This document shows, piece after piece, positions 35,159-46,056 of a stretch of 64,000 nt of DNA. The DNA is taken from NCBI GenBank assembly GCA_947359465.1, contig OX375876.1:118911444-118975443 (forward strand), in the 5' to 3' direction. Both the position numbers and the translations under genes were made by a program. Source of the stretch: Metellina segmentata. Its lineage: Eukaryota; Arthropoda; Arachnida; Araneae; Tetragnathidae. How positions within the stretch are numbered: the first letter of the stretch is position 1; each line of letters starts with the position of its first letter. The notes below the pieces were generated by a model. The model saw only the letters and a program-made list of their open reading frames with translations, made no database searches and was not told the origin of the DNA.

Positions 35159-36149
35159 ACTAGCCACTGCGTGACCAGCACGGCGTTGCCGTTCTTTTCG
35201 TGGGGTCAGCATACTGGATAACAGCCATCATGGCGTTGCCCGTGGTGTTGGTTTGCGAAGCAAACCAAATGGAAATTCGTAGCCTATTGAAATGAATTCC
35301 CTGCAAATTTCAACTTGGTTTGCTTCACAAACCAAATTATGAATATTATGAACTATGGTTTGCTTTAACACCACGGGCAACGCCGTAATGGCCTCGTCAT
35401 TGTCTAATTCGGCCAAATTCGAATTACGAAGAGATCCAATCTGCGTGACGTACAATCTATTGCGAAAATATAAATATTTAATTGAAAAATTATTTATTAA
35501 ATAAGATTTCAAATCCGTTGAAATTTTCTATCTATCTTTAACGTTCCCGATTTTACAAAAAAGAACTAAACAATGCCAATCAAAATGTTTTTTTATTTAT
35601 TTATTTTGCTTTTCTTCTCTGTGGAATGGTTTGAGCGCAGGAAATGAAATCTGTGATTTCTCGAATCTCGAATCAAAAGAATGTCATTCTTCGCATTGGC
35701 CGTTCGTATAGGAAAAAATATAAAAGTTTCAATTTACAAATTATTTATTTGAAGAAAATCATATTTTTAGGTATCGATCTAATGAGAAATTTCCCACAGA
35801 TTTAAATCAGTTAAAATTTTTACTCTATTTAGGAGATAGAAAAAAGAACTACACAACTAAAGTTAAAACTTTATTAATTTTTTTAGTCTGCTGACCAATT
35901 GTTCCTCCGCAAAACGAAAACGGAAGCGGAAATTTTAATTTAAATAAATTTCCAACGAAAACAATAATAATTAAATTCCATTAAATACATTTAAAAATGT
36001 TCTAGATTAAATTTCAAAATTCGGGCTAGACACAAAAATTGCAAAAAATTCGGACTACCCGTGTGCCAAATTTCATTTTTGTAAGTGCCAGAGATTCGCC
36101 ATGACGCTGTGTAGTCGAGCTCGGACACTTCCTTTAAAATAGTAAAGAT
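35159..36149 (-). mobile_element. Helitron, about 990 bp
   Basis: The left end is the complement of the 3' terminus (CTAGCCACTGCGTGACCAGC). The interior has the family blocks GGTTTGCTTCACAAACC, CAAATCCGTTGAAATTTT and AGGAGATAGAAAAAAGAAC, partly duplicated. The right end (GTGCCAGAGATTCGCC...AAAATAGTAAAGATA) is a mutated complement of the TCTCTACTATTATAAAAGG start. No Rep/helicase coding. Confidence 0.82.
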
Positions 36150-36394
36150 ATGATTTCAGATTCTGAAAATTTATTTATCAGGGATTAAGTTATTGTGTAA
36201 TTTTAGAAGACTTGACCAGCGAAATTTTAAAAAAGTAAAAGGTCGTAACAAAAGGTAATAAAATTTTTAGGATTTCGTGGGAAAAGCCACTCTTCTTTGA
36301 TAACCTCATACATGATTTACTAGTATGTTTAACCAAAATCCGATTTACCCTGATTGAACTGGTTGATTGTATTTTGCCATAAATACCTCTTTGA

Positions 36395-36700
36395 TATTGG
36401 AACGGTATTGGGGGAATGTATGAAAAGCATTAACACAGTTTCTTCGTCTTTGAACTCGAAGAAACACCCAGAAGATAAGAGTCGTGTAGACAAAGGAAGA
36501 CCATACCAAACATGACCTACGGACCAAGTGAACAGACGCACTAAGGGTGGGGAGGGGTCCGGATTATTTGTAGAAATTCTATGGTGCTGGGCAAGCTTTG
36601 GGCCAGTGTCATTTCGGATTGAGATAGTGGTGTCATTTGAAAGCTAACCATCCACGCTAAAATTAACATTGGACGACAACAATTAATACCAAACTGCTGT
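36395..36700. repeat. Unclassified dispersed repeat, copy 1
   Basis: Shares ordered, diverged blocks with 42075-42380: AAAGCATTA, CGTGTAGACA, CCATACC, GAAATTCTA(T/C)GGTGCTGG, GC(A/G)AGCTTTGGGCCA, ATTTCGGATTG and ATTGGACAACAA-like sequence. No coding domain is recognised in either copy. Confidence 0.65.
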
Positions 36701-36786
36701 AACGTAGTGGTCCGAGTGGCGTGCCTTTCAAAAAACGAGACAGCCTAGTTTACAAATAACTTATATTTATTTTGCAAAGAATTATA

Positions 36787-37728
36787 TCTCTAATGTTGTA
36801 AAAGGAAGTATATGTCTGTTTGTTTGTTTGTTTCTTGTGATCAAAGTCCTGACGAATCTATGGCACTTACAGTAATGGGATTTGGCATACAGGTAGTCCG
36901 AATTTTTTGCAATTTAACGGTCGAGGCGAATTTTAAACAATCTAGAACATTTTAAAATGAATTTAATGAAATTTAATCATTATTGAATGCAACAGCATAG
37001 AAGCAACATCTTCTATAGGAGGTGTTGATAAAAGGGATCACGGATTCTAAATTTGTATTTTTCGTTTCCGTTTTTATTTTGCGCGGAGGAATGATTTTCC
37101 AGATATAAACAAATAACCTTTTAACTGGAGTCACTTAGTTCTTTTTCTAGCTCCTAGACCGTTAAAGACAGAGTAAAAATTTCAGCGGATTTGAAATCTG
37201 CGGAAAATTTTACTTTAGAACGATACCTAAAAATATGATTTTCTTTAAATAAATAATTTTTTAATTGAATATATCTTTTTTTATTTTCGCAAGAGAGATT
37301 GTGACGTCACTGTGAACTTTCTTTTTCCAAAAATAAACAGATTGCATCTTTTGCCCTTCGCATTAAAAAAAAAAGAAACATTACATTTCCTGCCCTATTC
37401 TATTTGAGATATTGAGAACAAAAAAAATAAAAAATTAAACATATTGACAGGGATTGGAAAGTTCGTTTTCGTAAAATCGGAATCGTTAAATAAAAAATGA
37501 AAATTTCAACGGATTTGAAATCTGCGGAAAATTTTACACCAGATTATTACTTTACATCTCGGCGTTGCCCGTGTTTTGACACCTTCCTTCCTTCAAATGG
37601 AAGCAGACCCCTCCGTACCGAGTTACTGAAAACCCACAGCGGATTAGCGGATGCTAGGGAAAGCCTCTAATGAGAAATTTTGTGTTTTGACACCACGGGT
37701 AACGCCGGGCTAGCCACGTAGTGGCTAG
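36787..37728 (+). mobile_element. Helitron, complete ends, plus strand
   Basis: Starts TCTCTAATGTTGTAAAAGG, continues GAATCTATGGCACTTACAG, and ends AGCCACGTAGTGGCTAG (palindrome then CTAG). An A precedes and a T follows. It is 942 bp with no coding of note. Internal family blocks (GGATTTGAAATCTGCGG) appear more than once, some inverted. Confidence 0.87.
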
Positions 37729-38034
37729 TATACACTAATTACAATAGAGAGTTGCATCAATATGTCATAAGTGGTGCAAAACAGGTAAAAACAGTCGCGG
37801 CCTCATAAACGAGCACCACAAAAACCAAAACCCTCGCTCTCTTCGAGCTCTGCAACCGATCTCCCTGTCACAACAACTCTCTCCCCCCCCCGTAGCCAGC
37901 CAGCCACAAATCACTTGCACCTAACACAAACGGGGCGGCTGTTGCGACATTCATCAGCAGGGCTTGGGCAGATGTTTCAGGAAATCACAATCAAAGATTA
38001 GTGGCGGTGTTTGACACGCCACTGCACTTTATAA
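37729..38034. other. Spacer between two Helitrons
   Basis: Unassigned 306 bp; a C-run lies near 37885. Confidence 0.4.
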
Positions 38035-38211
38035 TCTCTACTATTATAAAAGGAAGTGTATGTGTGAGTCTGGTGTCTTCAGACGAATCTATACCACTTA
38101 TGGTGGCTTCACACCAACGGCGACGAAGACAAAAAACATGCCTCTTCGTTATTGCGCATGCGTGTCACAAACAAATTTTGTTTCTCTCGGTTTGTCTCTG
38201 TCGCTGCGCTT

Positions 38212-38409
38212 TCAAGTCTTGGGTAAGTCCAACTTTTGTCTACGTCGCCACGCCGACAGCCAATCAGATTCCTGAGCACCATGCCTGATCCGATTTAGGT
38301 TGATGTTTTTTACCCACTGCTTTCTTTCACCATCAGCCAGAAGCTTTAAAAGCAATCGCCTTTGCTGTAAAGGGAGTTTTATTAAACCCGGATGCGATCT
38401 GTCAGCCAT
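38212..38409 (-). pseudogene. HARBI1-like nuclease N-terminal remnant
   Basis: Harbinger nucleases are DDE enzymes that work with a Myb-like partner to excise the element. A 65-codon frame begins MADRSHPGLIKLPLQQRRLL and then has LADGERKQWVKNINLNRIRH, resembling the N-terminal basic segment (an RRxxWVxPLNxxR pattern) of HARBI1-type proteins. The catalytic domain is absent; the intact family is roughly 350-400 residues. The location inside an element with Harbinger ends and a TTA TSD supports the call. Confidence 0.6.
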
Positions 38410-38511
38410 CTTGTAGAATCAGAAACGGAAATAAATGTTTTGGTTTCGAAAAAGAAGATTACGCGCATGCGCAAATAAATTGGTATCGCTAGCGGTGTGA
38501 AGGCTTTTTTA

Positions 38512-38558
38512 ACAGCAACAGAAACAGGCGACAACGTGTCGCCTGTTTCTGTTGCTGT
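38512..38558. repeat. Perfect hairpin, 22-bp stem and 3-base loop
   Basis: The left arm ACAGCAACAGAAACAGGCGA(CA) occupies 38512-38533, the loop is ACG, and the exact reverse complement fills 38537-38558. The right arm merges into the Harbinger terminus (GTCGCCGTTGGTGTGG), so the hairpin probably arose from the subterminal repeat. Confidence 0.9.
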
Positions 38559-39120
38559 CGCCGTTGGTGTGGAGCTACTATTACAGTCCTGAAATTTGGC
38601 ACACAGGTAGTTGTAGAGGTGACTAAATAGACTTCGAAACACACAAATTTTAAAATTTAATCTGGAATAGTTTTCAGTTCCCCCCCCCCTCCTCCTCTTT
38701 CTTCATTTGCGGAGATGAAGTCATTGCTCCTCGATTGAAAAAAGCAAAGGATTTTGCGATTTTCGTCTTTTGGAACTGTGCCAAGTTATGACGTCACATC
38801 TCCTCAATTGAAGAAGGCGATTTTCGATTTATGTTGATTGATTAGCATAACTTTACGAACTTGATAGAGATTTTAACTTTGTCACGGACAAGGAGTATTT
38901 GAGATTTTCTATCTTCGCGATCGTTAAAGATAGAGTAAAAATTTCAACGGATTTGAAATCTGCGGAGTTTTTTATTTGTTACCTATGTCATATCGGGTGG
39001 AAGTGGAACTCATTTTTATAATTATTGTATTTTCCTTATGTTTTAGTACCTTTTCTATGTTTTCAGTATGAGTCAGGACACGAAAAGTACGTCACGGGCA
39101 ACGCCGTGCTGGCCTGCTAG

Positions 39121-39539
39121 TTGCTGAAGAACAAAAATCAGACTTTTGACGAATCGGCATTTGATTCACGTGGTTATAAACTAATCGATTCGTTTAATTA
39201 GTAGGTCCCCAAATCAGGTGTAAATAACGTGTTCCCACAATTGGCGTGATTTCTGGCTCCATGTTTATCGTTCAGTGCCAGAAATGATGGCAGCGATTAC
39301 ACGTTGGCGAAACATGTCACCTTTGGCGATCGCCTTGCAAAATCATACACAAATTATACAAAATCATGTATATGGCAACCCTTTCCCCTGTGGAGCTTAT
39401 TACATTTCTACAAATTACCTTACCGCTTGTGGCCAATAGGTTTTCCACTGGCCACGGGTCGTAAACCAGGAACTATGTAACCGTTGGATGGTCTCCAAAT
39501 GGTCTTAAACCTGCTGTCTCTACGAGGTACCTTGTCAAT
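39121..39539. other. No recognisable feature
   Basis: Nothing assigned. Confidence 0.4.
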
Positions 39540-39725
39540 AGCGATACTAACCAGGACGAGATATCGCGTCATGTGAACAAATCTGACCAATCCTTGATCT
39601 AGTAATCATCGAAATTTGGATGAATCTTTCTGACGACATATCTCGTCATTAGAAACATTGGTCAAATCTTGGCGGACGAGGTACCTCGTCGAAACCACTT
39701 GGAGGATTAAAGGGTGCACGACCGT
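39540..39725. repeat. Cluster of GACGAG-type palindromes
   Basis: GACGAGATATCGCGTC (about 39556), GACGACATATCTCGTCA (about 39631) and the perfect palindrome GACGAGGTACCTCGTC (39675-39690) lie within 150 bp. The last is followed by GAAACCACTT and AAAGGGTGCACG, as at 1297. The repeating unit is about 60-75 bp and diverged. Confidence 0.65.
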
Positions 39726-41234
39726 CCTCCCTTTAATTGAGTGTCCCTCAGTGGTGTACCGTTCGGTCTCGCAGCCCCACAGCTGGAAGTCAGATCAACC
39801 CCTATGCGAAAACAATTTGTCAGCACCTGTATTTTGTAGTCCCCGTGAGAAAACTACAGACGAGCCACCCCGAAATTCCAAACTCCTGATGTCTGGGCGT
39901 CGGGAATTTTCAAAAAAGTTTCTTGCATGTGTCTACGGTCGTTGAATCAAATCTTAAAACCCCCTTTTTGCACGTGAACCTGTTGTTCTAAAAAGACTTT
40001 TTCGGGTATGGAACTCGACTTTGGAGAGAAACAGACGTATCCTCCAGACTCTGATTTTAAAGCCACGCTCTTGGGCCGTTCGATGTCAATTTTTGTAACC
40101 ACGACTTCGAATTAATGTCAATAAGTAACTGTAAATAACATTCAAATTACTTTAAATAAATAATGTTTCAATTTAATCAGTCGCACGACTAATTGTTAGA
40201 TAACGTTTGACGTTACAGGGGCAACTGGAGAGACGAGATAATCGACATGACTGCGAACTCTCGATCTGAAAGTACTTTTTAGTGACTGGCCGGTTTTGAG
40301 TTGATCCTGTGACATCTTAATCCTTTTTGCAACGACCACAGCAGATGGACCTAGATCCCTGTATTCGTTATTTAGTAATTCTTCAAGTGTAAGTAGCGTA
40401 AATTCTTCTCTGTAACAAATATATACCTAATTGTATTTTGGCTGTGCCGTTCTTGACACACCACTCAGCCTCTGTTACAAAGGAACAGGCAATTTGCTGA
40501 CATCATAAGGTATGTCTCATCTTCCGGAACGGAACCTTTTCAGAAGGGAGGCTTCCGTTCTAAATTTGTCAGGATTTTGCAATTTTACTGTTCAAAAAAG
40601 ATTTAATATCGACTCTAATTACAGAAGGCGACCTGAAAACTGGATGCGCTCCAAAAAAGGCTTAAATTTAACTGATAAATAATTTTGCTTTATTTTTTAA
40701 AACTATTCTAATATTTGAGGCATATGGGAAAAATTGTATTACGTCCAAGTGGTCGCTGAACCATTTGGGTTGTCCAACCTTGTTCTAATAAATTATTCAA
40801 AAGCCCGGAATTTAGTATTTACGGAAGTTATGAAACAAATAGATTATTATTTTGTCAAAAATATACGCTTTCATTTGGCAACATCAGTCGTTCACACGTT
40901 TTAACGTACTTCGCTTCTTCGATAGAGACTGATACGCGTGATGATGAGTTCTAATGTTACATTTTGTTGTGAATACGTTGAAGCTGATATAATACGATGG
41001 TTTTTGTTTTACGAACATCACAGCACATACACGTTACAACGACAGAGACCCAAAGCACGCTACAAGCATAGAAAGTAGCAAGTGTTGTATCAAATGCGAA
41101 CTGAGCGGTTTAAGAAGTGAGACGTGGAACTAAGGGGAGTGAGAACTGGAGTTGTAGTTCGCGATTCTCACCAGCAAGCCCGTTGAAAATGGCAGCGCTG
41201 TTCAAGGCACCGCAACGTCTAAAAATAGCAATAG
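39726..41234. other. No recognisable feature
   Basis: A 95-codon frame at 39658-39945 overlaps the palindrome repeat and has no recognisable domain. Nothing else is assigned. Confidence 0.4.
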
Positions 41235-41236
41235 TA

Positions 41237-42019
41237 CGAGGCGCGTCCGGAAAGTAAGTTCCCGTTTTGTAAAAAGAAAGACAAAATTAATGTTTTTCAA
41301 GCCAATTTTATGTTTACATGAAAGGTCATTTCTTGAACTATTTTTCTACATAGTTTCCACCTATGCCGAGCCATTTGTCGTCGCGGGTGACCAACTTACC
41401 TATACCTTCCTTAAAGAGAGTTTCCGCCTGTGATGTGATGATAACCATATCTCTACAGTATTTTTTGTGTCTTTGTCGCTTTCAAAGCGCTGACCTCCAA
41501 GGTCACGCTTCATGTACAGGAACAAATGATAATCAGACGGTGCCAGGTCTGGGCTGTAGGGGATGATCGAACTGCTGCCAACCGAATTCCTCAATTTGCC
41601 TTTGAGTGACACCAGCAACATGGGGCCGAACACTGTCGTGAAGCAATTCCTTGACTAAACATTCCTCTCCTTTTGTTTTGAATTGCGCGCCTAAGATTTT
41701 ACAACTCACTTTCTCACCATACTATCACTCATTGCACTTTCACCATAAATCTCAGAAATTTGACAATGAATTTCAGCAGGCTTCACGTTCTTTGCATTCA
41801 AGAAACGAATGATAGACCGAATCTCACAGTCGGCGGGTTCTTCTATTGTCTTAAACATTTCTAGTGATCACAACAAACTGTAAACACAACATAGATTGAC
41901 TATAATGGTGTCAGTGGAAAGGTAATGGACAAGAAAAATTATTGCGCATGCGCGGAGCACTGCCAGTAGTGCTGCGATGGCGGAGAACGTAACGGGACTT
42001 ACTTTCCGGACGAGTCTTG
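41237..42019 (-). mobile_element. Mariner element, internally deleted
   Basis: The inverted ends are CGAGGCGCGTCCGGAAAGTA and, from the right, CAAGACTCGTCCGGAAAGTA. TA is duplicated at 41235-41236 and 42020-42021. It is 783 bp versus about 1.3 kb for intact mariner, with the missing part in the middle of the transposase gene. Confidence 0.92.
41400..41858 (-). pseudogene. Mariner transposase, partial
   Basis: The N-terminal part starts at an ATG at 41858 (MFKTIEEPADCEIRSIIRFL) and shows the first helix-turn-helix region used for TIR binding, up to MSDSMVRK, where TGA replaces the usual Trp codon. After a deletion, the C-terminal part (41400-41633) has YSPDLAPSDYHLFLYMKRDL, with the third catalytic Asp of the mariner D,D(34)D triad in PSDYH. 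The first two catalytic Asp residues are gone. About 330-350 residues are expected; it is dead through the deletion, a stop and frameshifts. Confidence 0.88.
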
Positions 42020-42074
42020 TACTAGCATACAAGATAAATACGTCTTTAAAATCGGACTAGAATAGCTTGAATGA

Positions 42075-42380
42075 AAAGTCGAGGGAAACAAAAAAGCATT
42101 ACAACTGTTTTGTCTGATGGTTTTAGAAGTAAAAAAACCAACCGGAATATAAATAAAGTAATTCGTGTAGACATAGGATGTCCATACCTGATACGACCTT
42201 CGAACCGAGTGAGCAATATGTCGAAATTCTACGGTGCTGGGCGAGCTTTGGGCCATTGTTATTTCGGATTGCGTGAAGTGAAGTTTGCGAAAGTGGTGGA
42301 ACGCTACCGAACTACGCTATAATTTAAATTGGACAACAAACATTTATATCAAACTGCACTTGGGTCGTTGAAACTGTAAA
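42075..42380. repeat. Unclassified dispersed repeat, copy 2
   Basis: Diverged partner of 36395-36700 in the same orientation, best conserved at GAAATTCTACGGTGCTGGGC and GAGCTTTGGGCCATTG. It lies directly beside the mariner element. Confidence 0.65.
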
Positions 42381-42548
42381 GTAATTGGTGACTTTTCACA
42401 CAGTAAACAATTGTTCAATCTTCTTATGTATGCTTCATTGATTCCACACATCAGACTCGACTGTTCATACCAAAACCACAATTTTGGTTCTCGACACATT
42501 CTACCAATGTTTTTTATATTTTAGATGAACCGAAGAGGCACTTAGGTT

Positions 42549-42750
42549 AGGCCCCCACTTGCGATTTTTCAGTCGCAAAAAAAAAACTCATTGTTTCAAA
42601 AACAAGTGCACACACTTGAGACTCAACAATCGCAGCGATTAAAAAGTTGCAACCGGTCCTATTTCCACTGTGACACGACTGTCGCTGTACCCAGTGAATC
42701 ACACAGACAGGCATGGACGTGTACCTACTTGCGATAGTTTAGTCGCATTT
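42549..42750. mobile_element. One end of a Harbinger-like foldback MITE
   Basis: GGCCCCCACTTGCGATTTTT follows TTA. The next 200 bp is the reverse complement of the right part of the element at 55383-56062 (GTTGCAACCGGTCCTATTT, ACTTGCGATAGTTTAGTCGC). The opposite end was not found, so this copy is truncated. Confidence 0.7.
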
Positions 42751-43144
42751 CTGAAGCAGTCTTGTTCTGGTTTAAAACACTACAAATATTTGTCTAAAAT
42801 GTCTGACATCGAATCTACCGGAAGTGATGATGGACGAATTTAACAGTAATTGATACTGAGTTACTCATTAAAGAAAGTGAAAAGAAGAATTTAAAGAAAT
42901 TGAAGATTGTTATTAATGGACCCATTATTCACAGCAATTCATCAAAACTACTTTTTATCATTCAGTAATACTAGAAAAACAGCAGGGTGCTCACATAAAT
43001 CTATCACATATTGTCAAAGTGCCCTTTCAAAACTCTTTCACTTGTTATTGGATATACCCAACAACGATGCTTCCTCCGTTTACTTCCCATCCGAAGAAAA
43101 AGAACGATCGCACGAGTAGTTTCAATAACATCCATTGTAAAACT
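42751..43144. other. No recognisable feature
   Basis: A short frame from 42799 (MSDIESTGSDDGRI then stop) might be the start of a transposon gene, but this cannot be supported. Confidence 0.35.
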
Positions 43145-43437
43145 GTTTTAGGTAATTTTTAATTAGCGTCATACTAGAGCAACCCAACGGGCTATTGACG
43201 ACGGTCCGGGATCAATCCCTTAAGGGAAAGATACGAGGACAACACCTCGTATTTTTGAACCACAGTCAGATGACGAATCAACACCTGAGCTGACACCCCA
43301 ATCTCCAAACTTCCACACCAAACCCAACCTGAGGACTTTCGGCCACGACTGATTTAAGGTGTCCAGCCGCCTCTACACCATACGCTTACAAACATCCATA
43401 CCCGGACACGGATTCGAACCAGGAACCTTCCGATCTA
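43145..43437 (-). mobile_element. SINE family A, head truncated
   Basis: Minus-strand copy running from the 3' body (TAATTAGCGTCATACTAGAG) through the B-box complement GGATTCGAACCAGGAACC and stopping at CGATCTAG, so the A-box end is missing. Confidence 0.85.
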
Positions 43438-43502
43438 GTTTTTGATGGAGCTTGATGAATTTTAGAAACTTAATGAGTGCAAATTGTAATTGGATATTTT
43501 TT

Positions 43503-43671
43503 ATTAACGTCGTACTAGAGCAACACAACGGGCTATTGACGACGGTCCGGGATCAATCCCTTAAGGGAAAGATCTGAGGACAGCACCTCGTAATTTTGAA
43601 CCACGGTCAGATGACGAAGCAACACCTGAGCTGGCACCCCACTCTCCAAACTTCCACACCAACCCAATTTG
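43503..43671 (-). mobile_element. SINE family A, 5'-truncated
   Basis: Contains TTAACGTCGTACTAGAGC through CTCTCCAAACTTCCACACC and stops before the tRNA-like head. Confidence 0.8.
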
Positions 43672-43673
43672 AA

Positions 43674-43928
43674 ACAAACCCGAAATGAAAGATTCGAGGA
43701 CAGTACCACGCAATTTCAAACCGCGGACAGATGACGAGGTCAACACCTGAGCTGGCACCCCACTCTCCAAACTTCCACATCACATCAATGTGAGGACATC
43801 TGATGCCACGACAAATTTAACGTGCACCAGCTCCTTTGTACATGACGGTCTTTGGATGGATTCGAAATCGCAGCCCTCCGGTTGCTAATCCGTTCTCTTT
43901 CCAACCGGACTTCAGCTGCCCGGCTGCC
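43674..43928 (-). mobile_element. SINE family B, 3'-truncated
   Basis: Runs from GAAAGATTCGAGGACAG to the complement of the family B head (GGATTCGAAATCGCAGCC, CCGGTTGCTAATCCGTTC). It directly follows the family A fragment and could be mistaken for one longer element. Confidence 0.8.
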
Positions 43929-44440
43929 CTTCAGAAAGCCCCCTGCCCCTACCTGTACATAAATTCTATATTGCGCTTGCTTGCTTTTTAAGTACTGTTC
44001 GAGTGATTTACATGGGAAATAAAAAAGCCCCGCCTCAATTCTTTTTGCTTAGAAGCATTCAACCTATACGGTTGTTGACAGCATGAGAAATGTTCGCTTT
44101 GTCTATTCACTATTCCCTTACAATTCGTGTTATGGTACATGAATCAGAAACGCCCAAAATGGCATAATCACTGAATTTACAGATACTTATTCTGAATCTC
44201 TACACTGCAATAAATTGCGCGCTTCTTTCTCTGTGATGCTTATTTATTCAACTCAAACCTATCTGTTAAGTGAATGTCTATCCGTGGATTTGCTGCCATT
44301 GTCTTATGGGAATGAAAGTAAGTTTTGGATTTGATTTTTACTATCAATATTTTTTCGGAGAATTAATATTTTCCTGCTTGTGATTGTATTTGAAAATAGT
44401 TTTCTCAAGTTACTTTTTGGTGGATTAGTTAACTATATAA
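43929..44440. other. No recognisable feature
   Basis: Nothing assigned. Confidence 0.4.
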
Positions 44441-44877
44441 GGCCCAGTGCACACATCCGGTTTTTCAACGTGCGGCGCCGCTGCCGCAACGCAAGTGCGG
44501 TGTGAGATACATTAGATCCAATGGTGCACACATGCCTCCATCGCCGCTGGGGCGACGCACGTCCAACTTGTGTGCAATTTCTACCGCAGTTCCCCACGGC
44601 GCCGCACATGAGTCTCCGTTCTGAAGTACCTTGTTTTCATAAACAAATGGAATATAAATCATAATTAATAAATGGTTGTGTCCAGTAACGTCTATTTTGT
44701 TTCAAAATTTACTTTTTTTACTCCAAGTAAGCGAAATAAACACGTTTCTTCGAAAGAATATGTATCGCAAATGGCGCGAAATGAGTTCGTGCGCCATTTC
44801 ACGGTTATGTGTGCATAGTTGGGCTTCGGTGCCGCAGTGGCGCCGCACGTTGAAAAACCGGATGTGTGCACCGGGCC
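44441..44877. mobile_element. PIF/Harbinger-type MITE, copy 3
   Basis: The inverted ends are GGCCCAGTGCACACATCCGG and, from the right, GGCCCGGTGCACACATCCGG, and the element is flanked by TAA at 44438-44440 and 44878-44880. It is 437 bp and opposite in orientation to the 17985 copy. It lacks the 353-bp insertion of the first copy and so serves as the empty-site reference. Confidence 0.9.
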
Positions 44878-45246
44878 TAAGATGATTTAAATCAGAGTAT
44901 GGCCGGCGGTAGTCAGGTTAGACGGGAAGGAATTTATTAACGGAACACTATCGCAACACAACGGGTTATTGGCGAAGGTCCGGATAGGTAGGTATTTTAA
45001 TTAACGTCGCATATGAGCAATACAACAGGCTATTAGCGACGTTCCGTGATCAATCCCAACTTGAAATTAGAGGATTGATCCCGGACCGTCGTGAATACCC
45101 TTTTGTGTCGCTCTAATACGACGTTAATGAAAATTACCCTTACCTTACCCAACGGGAAAGATACGAGAACAACACCACGTATTTTTGAACCACAGTCATA
45201 TAAGGAGGACACACTTCAGCTGACACCCTACTCTCCAAACTATACA

Positions 45247-45537
45247 TCGATCGGAAGGTTCCGGGCGCGAATCCGTGTCTGTGCATGGATGTTTGTAAGC
45301 GTGTGGTGTAGAGGCGACTGGTGCACCTTAAATCTGTCGTCGCCGAAATTCCCAGTTGAGTTGGTGTGGAAATTTGGAGAGTGGTGTGACAGCTCAAGTG
45401 TTGCCTCGTCATCTGACCGTGGTTCAAAATTACGTGGTGTTGTCCTTGGATCTTTCCCTTAGGGGATTGATCCTAGACCGTCGTCAATGGCTTGTTGTAT
45501 TACTCTAGTACGACGTTAATTAAAAATTACCATTACC
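45247..45537 (+). mobile_element. SINE family A, head-truncated, in inverted pair
   Basis: Begins in the head at ATCGGAAGGTTCCGGG (A box missing, B box mutated) and ends ATTACCATTACC. A minus-strand copy starts four bases later (GGTAATGGTAATTTTAG), making a tail-to-tail pair. Confidence 0.8.
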
Positions 45538-45794
45538 GCAAGGGTAATGGTAATTTTAGTTAACGTCGTACTAGAGCAATACAACGGGCTATTGACGAAG
45601 GTCCGGGATCAGTCCCTTAAGAGAAAGATCGAGGACAACACCTCGTAATTTCGAACCACAGTCAGATGACTAAGCAACACCTGAGCTGGCACCCCATTCT
45701 CCAAACTTCCACACCAACCCAACGTGACACGTCATTTTAAACAACGGTCAGATGACGAGGCAACACCCGAGCTGGCACCCCACTCTACAAACTT

Positions 45795-46056
45795 GCCTCG
45801 TTGGAAGAGTAATAAACTAGCAACCGGAGGGTTGCGAGTTTGAATCCAACTTATGACCGTAGTGTATAGAGGAGGCTGACGCACGTTTAAATTTGCCGTG
45901 GCACCAAATTGTCATCACGTTGGCGTGGTGCATCTGACAGTGGTTCAAAATGACGTGGAGGTGTTCTCTGTTCTTTCCCTTAGGGGATTGATCCTAACCG
46001 TCGTCAATAACCTGTTGTGTTGTTCTAGTACGACGTTCATTAAAATTACCTTACCC
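45795..46056 (+). mobile_element. SINE family B, diverged
   Basis: Head: GCCTCGTTGGAAGAGTAATA, AGCAACCGGAGGGTTGCGAG, TTTGAATCC (B-box region). The body is shortened between GTTGGCGTGG and CATCTGACAGTGG; it ends TAAAATTACCTTACC. Confidence 0.75.

Larger units (their letters stand above)
38101..38580 (-). mobile_element. PIF/Harbinger-type deletion derivative inside the Helitron
   Basis: The inverted termini are TGGTGGCTTCACACCAACGG and, from the right, TAGTAGCTCCACACCAACGG. The 3-bp target TTA is duplicated at 38098-38100 and 38581-38583, as expected for PIF/Harbinger. It retains a piece of a Harbinger nuclease-like gene on the minus strand and a perfect hairpin near its right end. Confidence 0.87.
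38035..39120 (+). mobile_element. Helitron carrying a nested Harbinger MITE
   Basis: Starts TCTCTACTATTATAAAAGG after an A and ends GGGCAACGCCGTGCTGGC...CTGCTAG before a T. The Helitron sequence GACGAATCTATACCACTTA is interrupted at 38101 and resumes at 38581 (TTACAGTCCTGAAATTTGGC). Without the insert it is about 600 bp, a size in line with its relatives. Confidence 0.88.

Noticed and set aside
42799..42841. Short frame MSDIESTGSDDGRI as the start of a transposon gene
   Set aside because: It stops after 14 codons and the following sequence gives no convincing continuation.
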